This document shows positions 37,509-46,400 of a DNA stretch of 64,000 bases, piece by piece. Below the pieces are notes generated by a model, which worked only from the letters and a program-made list of their open reading frames with translations, was not told the DNA's origin and did not search any database. The stretch comes from Sandaracinaceae bacterium. GTDB lineage: Bacteria > Myxococcota_A > Polyangia > Polyangiales > Houyiibacteriaceae. The first letter of the stretch is position 1, and every line of letters starts with the position of its first letter. Location of the stretch: assembly GCA_020633055.1 (NCBI GenBank), contig JACKEJ010000007.1, forward strand, positions 124,001 through 188,000, in the 5' to 3' direction. Position numbers and translations under genes: made by a program.

Positions 37509-38846
37509 ATGTTCGAGCGCGTTCTCATCCCTCGCCGCGGCGAGGTCGTCGTCCGCATCGCCAGGACCTGCCGCACGTTGGGCGCCGCCGCGCACACGGT
37601 CGCTACGCCAGGGGTCTTGGGAGGGGACAGCAGCGCCGTCCACGCCTACGGCTGTGAAGGCGTGCACGAGGTCCCAGCGCAACCGGACGGGAGCCTCGCG
37701 GTCGAAGAGATCGTCGCGTTGGCCCAGCGCATCGACGCGGACGCGATCTACCCAGGCTACGCCTCACATCGCTCGCACCTCGCCCTCGCCAAAGCGCTGG
37801 AGGCGGTCGACAAGCGCTGTCTGACCGGGAAGCTCGAGCACTTCGAGAGCGTCCGCGATCGTGTGGCGCTCGCCGCCGTCGCCGACGCGGCTGGGGTCAG
37901 GCGCGTGGCGGCCAGTGGTCCGCTGACGGACGCCGCCGACGTGAGCGCCTACGCGTACGAAGCCGGGTACCCGTTGTGCTTGAGGGCACGCTACGCCGGT
38001 GGAGGGCTCGGGGTGGTCCGCGTCGATGCATCCGACGAGGTCGATGCGGCGTTCGAGGGTCTCGAGGCGCGCGTCGGAGCCGGCGGGATCATCGCGCAGC
38101 GTTGGCTGGAGCGTCCTCGGCACATCGAGGTGCTGGTGGCGGCCGATCAGCACGGCGCCCGCGTGGCGCTCTGCGATCGCGAGCGCAGCCTGTCGGACGG
38201 AGGACGGCGGTTCATCGAGGAGTGCCCTTCGCCCGAGCTCGTCTTCCGTGGGGACGGCGACGCCATCCGCGAGGCGATGTTCGACGCCGCGATCCGCATC
38301 CTCGAGGGCGTGCAGCACGTTGGGCTGATGACTGTGGACTTCCTGCTCGACGCGGACACGCACTTCTGGATGAGCGGGGCGCGCATCGGCTTGCCCAAGC
38401 AGCACGGCATCAGTGAGATGGTCACGGGCGTCGACTTGGTCGAACTCGAGCTGCGGCTGGCCGCGGGCGAGGCGATGCCCGAGGAGGCCCTCTACCCACG
38501 TCCGAGCGGCCACGCGGTCAGCGCATGGCTCGTGGCTGGTACCGACGCCGACATGGAACCCACCACGTTCAAGTCGCCGCCGTACCCCTCGCGACGCGTA
38601 CGGGTCGAGGCCACCGTGGACGAGCGAGGCGTGCGCGCCGTGGATGATGGCCGCCTCGTCGCCAAGATCTCGACGTACGCCCCGATCCGCCACCAAGCCG
38701 TGCTCACACTCGACCGCGTGCTGGCGGGAACTCAGGTGGGCCCTGGCAGCACCAACATGGCGGAGCTGCGCCAAGTGCTGGGCAACGAGTCGTTTCGCGC
38801 CGGGCAGTACGACACGACGTTCATCCCGCGCCACGTCGGACAATGA
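37509..38846 (+). CDS. Degenerate biotin carboxylase/ATP-grasp paralogue
   Basis: 445 residues that align over the whole biotin carboxylase subunit (AccC/PccA type): the N-terminal MFERVLIPRRGEVVVRIARTC, YPGYASHRSHLA, PRHIEVLV and VTGVDLVELELRLAAGE. Key residues of the family, by E. coli AccC numbering, are changed: Glu288 and Asn290 fall on Met288 and Gly290 (FWMSGARIG for FIEMNTRIQ), Lys238 and Lys116 appear as Arg, Glu276 as Asp; His209 and Arg292 are kept. No biotinyl carrier domain follows. ATP binding or carboxylation by the known mechanism is doubtful. The stop overlaps the ybeY start by 4 bp. Confidence 0.8.
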   Translation: MFERVLIPRRGEVVVRIARTCRTLGAAAHTVATPGVLGGDSSAVHAYGCEGVHEVPAQPDGSLAVEEIVALAQRIDADAIYPGYASHRSHLALAKALEAVDKRCLTGKLEHFESVRDRVALAAVADAAGVRRVAASGPLTDAADVSAYAYEAGYPLCLRARYAGGGLGVVRVDASDEVDAAFEGLEARVGAGGIIAQRWLERPRHIEVLVAADQHGARVALCDRERSLSDGGRRFIEECPSPELVFRGDGDAIREAMFDAAIRILEGVQHVGLMTVDFLLDADTHFWMSGARIGLPKQHGISEMVTGVDLVELELRLAAGEAMPEEALYPRPSGHAVSAWLVAGTDADMEPTTFKSPPYPSRRVRVEATVDERGVRAVDDGRLVAKISTYAPIRHQAVLTLDRVLAGTQVGPGSTNMAELRQVLGNESFRAGQYDTTFIPRHVGQ

Positions 38847-39289
38847 GCGTCCACGTCAGCACCACGCGCCTCGAGCGCCGCTCGCTGCGCCCCGCAGACG
38901 TGCGTTGGCGGGCCGAACAGATGCTCGCGGCGCTTCGGCTCCCGAACGCCGAGCTGAGCGTCCTGCTCTGTGACGACACCACCATCCACGAGCTGAATCG
39001 CGAGTACCGGCACAAGGACAAGCCCACGGACGTGCTCGCGTTCGCCATGCGTGAGGGGGAGCACGCCGAGCTACACCCGGACCTGCTGGGCGACGTCGTG
39101 ATCAGCCTCGACACCGCACGCCGACAGGCGCATGCGGGGGGCAAAACGATCGTCGCAGAGGTGACGATCTTGCTCGCCCACGGGTTGTTGCACCTGGTGG
39201 GCTACGACCACCAGACGGACGCCGAAGAACGTCGCATGAACGCGATGGTGGACGTCCTCCGTGCAGCGTGTGTGCGTCGTCGCTCCTGA
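38843..39289 (+). CDS. ybeY: Endoribonuclease YbeY (16S rRNA maturation)
   Basis: 148 residues ending with the metal-binding signature HGLLHLVGYDH, in which three His bind zinc, plus the conserved TDVLAFAM region. YbeY helps 16S rRNA 3'-end maturation and ribosome quality control. The ATG overlaps the preceding stop (ATGA), so the gene is translationally coupled to the degenerate biotin carboxylase gene, an unusual partner; ybeY is more often next to phoH or corC. Confidence 0.92.
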   Translation: MSVHVSTTRLERRSLRPADVRWRAEQMLAALRLPNAELSVLLCDDTTIHELNREYRHKDKPTDVLAFAMREGEHAELHPDLLGDVVISLDTARRQAHAGGKTIVAEVTILLAHGLLHLVGYDHQTDAEERRMNAMVDVLRAACVRRRS

Positions 39290-39726
39290 CGCACAGGCTG
39301 TGGATAAGTGGTGAGTGGGCGTCCGGCTGGGGGGTCGTGAACCGCCACGCTATCCGCTGTTAGGCGCGTAAGTGTTGGATACTGCGTTTGTTTTTGGAGT
39401 CGTCCGTGTTTGGTGATGGCGGCTCCGATAGCCTTGGGAAGTGCTGTGGATGACGTGTGGGATTCCGACCGCAGCGGCGCGGCTCCTCGCCTCGTGCCAG
39501 GGCTAGCGCGCTGTAGCGATCTCGGGGAGCGCTTGCTGCAGGCACTTCTCGCGCTCCGAAGCCCGCGAACTCGGCCAAAAAATCGGCTGCGCGAGACATA
39601 AAAGTCTTGTCCCCCGTGAGGGAAGGTGGCATCCATGCGCCTGCCTGCGACCAAGTTCGTTTTCGGCCTGTTTTACAGACCGATTCGCAGGTTCGACTCT
39701 TCCAACTCCCACTCCTGGAGGGAATC
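39290..39726. other. 437-bp noncoding leader with an inverted repeat, upstream of the HU-like gene
   Basis: No gene of either strand is supported here. An inverted repeat, CGGCCTG-TTTTA-CAGACCG (one mismatch), lies at 39664-39682, about 45 bp before the ATG and could be an operator or RNA hairpin. A T-arm-like GGTTCGACTC follows at 39689-39698, but no complete tRNA could be folded. A single perfect DnaA-box-like TGTGGATAA is at 39299-39307. The GGAGGG ribosome-binding site is at 39716-39721. No convincing promoter hexamers were seen. Confidence 0.5.
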
Positions 39727-40047
39727 ATGGCCACTGCCAAGCGCCTCACCAAGGCTCAGATCATCAGCGAGCTCGCCGAGAAGACCAACCTCACCAAGAA
39801 GGACGTCGCCGCCGTCTTCGACGAGCTCCGTGAGCTCATCCGCCGCGAGTTGACGAAGCGCGGCTCCCCCGAGGAGTTCGTCATCCCCGACCTGCTCAAG
39901 CTCAAGGTCAAGAAGGTCAAGGCCACCAAGGCCGGCACCTACATCAACCGCTTCACGGGCGAAGAGAAGCAGCGCGAGGCGAAGCCCGCGAGCAAGAAGG
40001 TCCGCGCGACCCCGCTCAAGAAGCTCAAGGACCTCGTCAACGGCTGA
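39727..40047 (+). CDS. HU/IHF-like basic DNA-binding protein
   Basis: 106 residues, highly basic. The N-terminal half MATAKRLTKAQIISELAEKTNLTKKDV matches the HU helix pair, and the central beta arm (GSPEEFVIPDLLKLKVKKVKATKAGTYIN) is shortened or altered compared with HU, which usually has an intact GFG..RNP motif. The last roughly 25 residues are Lys/Ala/Pro-rich. A nucleoid-associated role is likely; this variant is seen in myxobacteria and other deltaproteobacteria as I recall. It has a strong Shine-Dalgarno sequence, a long leader and an excellent terminator, which suggests abundant expression. Confidence 0.82.
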   Translation: MATAKRLTKAQIISELAEKTNLTKKDVAAVFDELRELIRRELTKRGSPEEFVIPDLLKLKVKKVKATKAGTYINRFTGEEKQREAKPASKKVRATPLKKLKDLVNG

Positions 40048-40075
40048 GCCGAAGACGTTCCGCGTGATCAGAAGG

Positions 40076-40101
40076 CGCCCCCGAAAGGGGGCGTTTTTTT
40101 T
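40076..40101 (+). terminator. Rho-independent terminator of the HU-like gene
   Basis: CGCCCCC (40076-40082), GAAA loop, GGGGGCG (40087-40093), then eight T to 40101. A perfect 7-bp GC stem, tetraloop and T tract; the clearest terminator in the window. Confidence 0.92.
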
Positions 40102-40433
40102 CGTCTGCATGCGCTGAGCGCCGTGGGGGTGTCGCGCTCAGGCCCGCCGATCGTCGGGAACGCGACCCGCAGGTACCGTTTGGCCGCGGACGAGCGGCGC
40201 TCGTCAATGCGCATTCATGGGGTGTATCCGAGTCATCAATCTCTCGTATGTGAGTGGTGTATTCGTCGTGTATCTCGTTGTCTGATGCGTTCGATGTATC
40301 CGTGTTGGCGTCCTGTGCGTATGGGCGAAAAATAAGCAAAGGTGCTGAAATTTGACCTTTTGGGTGTGAGGTGTGTCGGCTAGCTTGACTGCTCACGACG
40401 TGTTGTTTGCGCATTGTCGGTGAGTGGAGTGTC
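40102..40433. other. 332-bp noncoding, relatively AT-rich region upstream of the giant gene
   Basis: No gene seen. Base composition is clearly lower in G+C than the surroundings at about 40200-40380. Short TGTATCCG/TGTATTCG-like motifs recur (about 40220, 40258, 40269 and 40296), the last sharing 12-15 bases with the direct repeat at 19336. A TTGACC at 40352-40357 is a possible -35, with no good -10 at normal spacing. It is presumably the promoter/leader of the gene at 40434. Confidence 0.4.
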
Positions 40434-43400
40434 ATGGATATAAGAGGAATCCTCCGTCTGTCGGCTTGTGTCGTGGTGCTCTCGGCTGTCTCGGCCGGCT
40501 GTGGCGGCGGAGACCCCGCTCCCGTGCGGGACATGGGCATGGGCTCCGACGCAGGCGATGCCGCCACACCGCCGCGTGATCTCGGTCCGGACCTCGGCCC
40601 AGTGGACGGAGGCGGAGACGCAGGACTCATGGTCGACCCGGGCTGCGGCAACGGTGTGGTCGAGCCCGATGCCGCGGATGGCGGACTCGAGGAGCAGTGC
40701 GACGACGACAACAACGTGAACGGCGACGGCTGCAACGCGCAGTGCCAGCTGGAGCCAGGCGGCGTGTGCCCTCCCATGGGGGGGGCGTGTACGCGCTGCG
40801 GAAACAACGTCATCGAGGCTGGCGAGGTCTGTGACGACGGGAACCTCCTCTCTCGGGATGGGTGCTCCCCGACGTGCCAGGTCGAGCCCGGAGCCGTTTG
40901 TCCGACCACGCCCGGAGCTTGCACGGTCTGTGGCAACCAAATCGTGAACAGCGACAGCACGCTCAACCCAGAGATGTGCGACGACGGCATGCGCTGCGAC
41001 GACGGAACGCAGTGTGTGCCCACCAGCGCATGCGACGACGGGAGCACGTGCAGCCCGCGTGATGGCGACGGTTGCAGCGCGACGTGTCAGGTCGAGACGA
41101 ACGGCTGGACCTGCCCCGTCGCTGGCGGCCAGTGTTTCCGCTGCGGCGACGGGATGAAGCAGCCCGCCGAGCAGTGTGACCATGGGGGGCGTTGCGGTGG
41201 CACGCTGGCCGGGGAGCTGTGCGTGTTGGGCGACGCCAACGCATGCGGCGGCGTCCCAGCGGACTGCATCGTGATCGGCGGCGACGGGTGCAACGCGACG
41301 TGCTCGGGCGTCGAGGCGTTCTGGGCGTGCGCGACGAGCCCCACCACGGGCGGGTCCGTCTGTGAGCAGTGCGGCAACGGCGTCGTGGCGGGTTCGGAGA
41401 CCTGCGACGATGGAACGAACTGCCTCGACGGTTCGGACTGCACCGTCGGAGGCGCGGCGTGTGGCGACGGATCCACGTGTCAGCCGCGCGGCGGCGACGG
41501 CTGCCGGAGCGTGTGCCTCTCGGAGAACGGCTGGGCTTGCCCCGCGGCCGGCGGCGCGTGTGAGCGCTGCGGCGACGGTGTCATCGCGCCTGGCTTCGAG
41601 GACTGCGACGACGGCAACACGCAGGCCAACGACGGCTGCTCGTCGAGCTGCCGCGTGGAGCTCGGCTGGGACTGCAACGCCAACATGAGCGGCGTGAGTG
41701 TGTGCGGGCGTTGTGGCGACGGCGCCATCCAGACCGCCACCGGTGAGGAGTGCGACGACCGCGGGCGCTGCGCGAACACCAACACGGTGTGTCAGGTCGG
41801 CGACCCCACGGCGTGCGGCGGCGTTCCGGCCGACTGCACCGCGCGGGCTGGCGACGGTTGCGGCACCGACTGCCGCCTGGAGCTCGGCTGGCAGTGCGTG
41901 CAGCGCATCGGCGGCACCATCTGCAACCGCTGTGGCGACGGCATGCTGCAGGGCGAGGAGGTCTGCGACAACGGCGCACGCTGCACCAACGACAACTCGG
42001 TCTGCACCGTGGGCGACGTCAACGGCTGCGGTGGCGTGCCCACCAACTGTCAGCCCGTCTCCGGAGACGGGTGCAATGACCAGTGCCGCCTCGAGACGAA
42101 CTACCGCTGCACCTCGGACGTGCCCGCGCAGTGCTTCCTGTGCGGCGACGGACAGCTCGACCCGACCGAGGTGTGCGACGACGGGAACAACATGAACGGT
42201 GATGGCTGCAACGCCACCTGCACCGCCTTCACCACCGGCTACACGTGTCTGACCGAGGCCGACGGCGTGACCCACGCCGTGTGCGTGCGCTGCGGTGACG
42301 GGGTGGTGCAGCGCAGCGCCTCCGGCATCGGCGAGAGCTGCGACGACCGCAACATGGTCGCCACGGACGGCTGCGACATGTGCCAGGTGGACACGGCCGG
42401 CGGCTGGACCTGCACCCAGACCAACCAGGGTGGGGTGCTCTTGCACGGCGGCTGCGCCAACTGCGGCAACGGCCGCATCGAGGTCGGCGAGATGTGCGAC
42501 GACGGCGTCGAGCCCCCTGCGCCTGGCGATGGTTGTAGCGCGACCTGCCAGGTGGAGAGCGGCGGCTGGAGCTGCACCGCGACGAGCCCCAGCGTGTGTC
42601 AGAACTGCGGCAACGGCACGGTGGAAGGCAACGAGGCCTGCGATGGCGGAGGCAACACCAGCAACGGCTGCAGCGCGACGTGCACCGTGCAGCCCAACTA
42701 CACCTGCGTGAACAACGTCTGCTACCGCTGCGGCGACGGCGTGCGTGACACCGCGGCCGGCGAGACCTGCGACGACGGCAACAACGTGGGTGGCGACGGG
42801 TGTTCGCTCGCGTGTCGCCAGGAGACGGGCTGGAACTGCCTCACGGGCAGCGGCGGCGCGTTCGTGGTGTGCACGCGCTGCGGCGACGGAGTGGTCCAGT
42901 CGGCCGGCGGCATGGGCGAGACCTGTGACGACCAAAACACGACGGCGGGCGATGGCTGCAACGCCTGCCAGGTCGAGTCGGGCGCGGGGTGGCAGTGCTA
43001 CACGCGCGACGTCAACGGCGTGAGCGTGTTCGATGGCTGCGCCAACTGCGGCAACAACATCATCGAGACGCGCGAGCAATGCGACGACGGCGACGCGATG
43101 CCCGGCGATGGCTGCGGCGCGACCTGTCAGACGGAGGGCGGCTGGACTTGTGCAGGGACGCCGAGCGTCTGCCAGACCTGCGGCAACGGCGTTCGCGAAG
43201 GCACGGAGACCTGCGACGACGGTCAGATGACGCCCACGAGCGGCGACGGCTGCAGCGCCACCTGCGCGACCGAGACCTTCTGGACCTGCACGGGTTCGCC
43301 TTCGACGTGCACGCGCTGCGGCAACAGCGAGCTCGAGGGGTCGGAGATGTGCGACGACGGGAACAACGTCTCGAACGACGGCTGCTCACGCCTGTGCGCC

Positions 43401-46400
43401 GTGGAGTCCGGCTGGGTCTGCCTGCGTCAGCCCAACGGCACCACCCACCAGGTCTGCACGCGCTGTGGCGACCGCAAGGTCGAAGGCAACGAGCAGTGTG
43501 ACGACGGCGGGACGGTCAGCAACGACGGTTGCTCGTCCACCTGTCAAGAGGAGCCTGGCTTCCAGTGCCACGTGGTCGGCTTCCCCTGCGCGCAGTGCGG
43601 CAACGGGATGCTCGAGCTGGGCGAGCAGTGTGACGACGGACAGATGGCGCCGACCAGCGGCGACGGCTGCACCGACCGTTGCCAGGCCGAGGCGGGCTAC
43701 GACTGCCGCGCCATCGGCAGCCCGTGCACGTTCTGCGGCGACGGCGTGGTCGAGGGCTTCGAGACCTGCGACGACTTCACGCACTGCGCCAACGGCGCGA
43801 ACTGCACCGTCGGCGGGGCCGCGTGCCTCGACGGATCGAGCTGCATCCCGCGCAGCGGCGACGGCTGCTCTGCGAGCTGCGTCACGGAGCCGGGTAACGT
43901 CTGCGACCCGATGACGGGCATCTGCAGCGCGGCGCAGTGCGGTGACGGCATTCGCGCCGGCACCGAGGAGTGCGACAACGGCGTGAACGCGACTACCGGT
44001 CTCCCCGAGTCGGGCGACGGCTGCAGCATCATCTGCCGCGTGGAGCCCGGCTGGGTGTGCGCGGCGGGCGTGTGCCGCCAGACCGTCTGCGGGGATGGCG
44101 CCGTCGAGGGCGACGAGGCGTGCGACGACGGCAACACCGCGGGATCGCCTGGCACCCCCGACGGCTGCTCGGCCGACTGCCGCTCGGTGGACTCGGGCTA
44201 CGGCTGCCCGACGCCGGGTGCGCTCTGCACCACCGCGGCTTGCGGCAACGGCGTCCTGGACGGCGGCGAGGAGTGCGACACGGCGTGGCCGGGCGCATCC
44301 GGTCGCTGCGTGGGCTGCAAGCTGCAGAACGGCGCGTACTGCAACCCCGCGACCATGACGTGCGTCGACGAGACGTGCGGCAACGGCATCGTGCTCGGCA
44401 ACGAGGCCTGCGACCTCGGGGCTCAGAACGGTGTCCTCAACAGCGGCTGTGAGAACGACTGCACTGTCACGCCCCTGTTCGTCTGCGAGGACGACGGCAT
44501 GGGCGGCAGTGCGTGCGACCCCATCGTCCAGTTCGTCGAGGTGTTGACGTGGAACGTCAGCAACGTGAGCCCGAACGCGCTCTTCTTCGACCCTGAGCTG
44601 CGCGCCTTCGTCGGCTACAAGAGCACGGGCGCGAAGCCCATCGAGCTGTGCCTCGACGGGACGGTGCGCGAGAACGGAACTGGCGCAGGTCTCAACCAGC
44701 GCCGCACGTTCCCCGCCTCGGGCTCGTCGCTCGACGGTGCGACGTACAACCCCTTCAACAACACCGTGGTGTTCGTGCAGGGGGGCAACTCGAGCTCCAT
44801 CCAGGTGGTGCCGCTCGCGACCACGCAGCAGACGGGTGTCGGCCTGAACTTCAGCGTGGCCATCACGGCCAACCTGCGGAAGGAGAACGGCACCACCGCG
44901 GTGCGCAATGCGTCGGCCATCGCCATCACCGACGGCGGTGACCTGTACGTCGTGTCCTCCGACGACCAGAGGGTCTACGTGTACCCGCGCCAGAACGGCA
45001 CCACGACGGGCTTCGGCAACGGCGCGACGCTCACGGCCTCCTTCTCGTTCGCGTCGGGCGCGGCGTCCTCGAACAGCAACCCGGACGTGGCGTTCGTCAT
45101 CCCCGGCGCCGACCTCTTCGCCTCGGCCTTCACGGCCAGCGGGGACCAGTTGGTACACTTCTACGACACGACCGGCGGGGCCGCGACCGTGCTGCCCGAG
45201 TTCGCCAGCTCGGACATCCCCGGCATCCTGTTCCCCAACGGCTCGCCCAGCATGCTCTCGGGTCCGCTGGACGGTTCGGAGGCCGGGTTCGACGGTGGCT
45301 CGTTCGTGCTCTGCGCGACCAACCCGTCGGAGCCGTGTCGCCTCTATGCGCGCACCTGTGAGACCAACGCGGACTGCCAGGCCGTCGTGCCGGGCACCGT
45401 GTGCGTCGACGACGGCCCGGGCGGTGTCCCACTGCCGTACTGCTTCGCTCCGGCTCAGGCGCGCGACGACAGCTACGCCATCAGCACCTCGGGGCCGACC
45501 ACGTCGAACCTCACGGTGCTGGCCAACGACGTGCGCAGCGCTGGGACCTGCAGGGACAACACGGTGCGCATCCAGAGCCTCGACGCGCTCGGCAACACCG
45601 CGCTCCAGTCGCGCATCGCCATCTCGGCTGACGGTCAGACGGTGGTCTTCACGAAGCCGGCCGTCTGTGGAAGCGCGGAGGTCTTCGAGTACACCGCGCT
45701 CCTGGGTGGCGGAGAGACCGACACGGCCCGCGTCACGGTGCTCACCGAGTGCGTCTGCGGTGACGGCGTCACCCAGGCCAACGAGCAGTGCGATCCGATG
45801 GACCCCGCGTTCCCCGGCGCGCGCTGCAACGCGAACTGCACGCTCAACGTCCAGTGCGGCGACACCTTCGTCGACCCGGGCGAGGAGTGTGAGCCGCCCA
45901 GCCCGGGCAACGGCTGCACCGTCAACTGCTTGCTCGAGAGCGTGTGCGGTGATGGCGTGACCGAGGGCGTCGAGGAGTGCGACGACGGGAACACGGGCAA
46001 CGGCGACGGCTGCTCGTCCCTGTGCCGCGACGAGTTCTGCGGTGACGGCGCGGTCAATAACGTGAACGAGGAGTGCGAGCCCCCCAGCGCGGGTCAGTGC
46101 GATGGCTTCTGCATGTTCCTCCCGGTCTGCGGTGACGCGAACCAGGAGGGCAGCGAGGCCTGCGACGACGGCGGGCGCTGCAACAACGGCGCGTTCTGCG
46201 CGGTGGGCCTCACCACCTGCGGCGACATGAGCACGTGTCTCCCGCGGGCCGGGGACGGCTGCAACGCTAGCTGTATCGTGGAATTCTGCGGCGACGGTGT
46301 CCTGCAGGTGGCCATCGGCGAGGAGTGTGAGCTCGGCGACGCCAACTGTGAGGACTGTCGCTTGAACGTCTGCGGTGACGGGACCACGACGGGAACGGAG

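Noticed and set aside
39299..39307. Perfect DnaA-box-like TGTGGATAA, possible replication origin
   Set aside because: It is a single copy; an origin needs a cluster of boxes, an unwinding region and usually dnaA or dnaN nearby, none of which is present.
39664..39710. tRNA-like segment with anticodon-arm-like and T-arm-like parts (GGTTCGACTC)
   Set aside because: The T stem does not pair, the loop of the first hairpin is not 7 nt in a normal stem, and no acceptor stem partner was found upstream.
45130..45432. Antisense open frames through the giant cysteine-rich gene, some of more than 800 codons
   Set aside because: Produced by GC-rich repetitive codons; they have no starts with ribosome-binding sites and encode only His/Arg/Ala/Val-rich low complexity.
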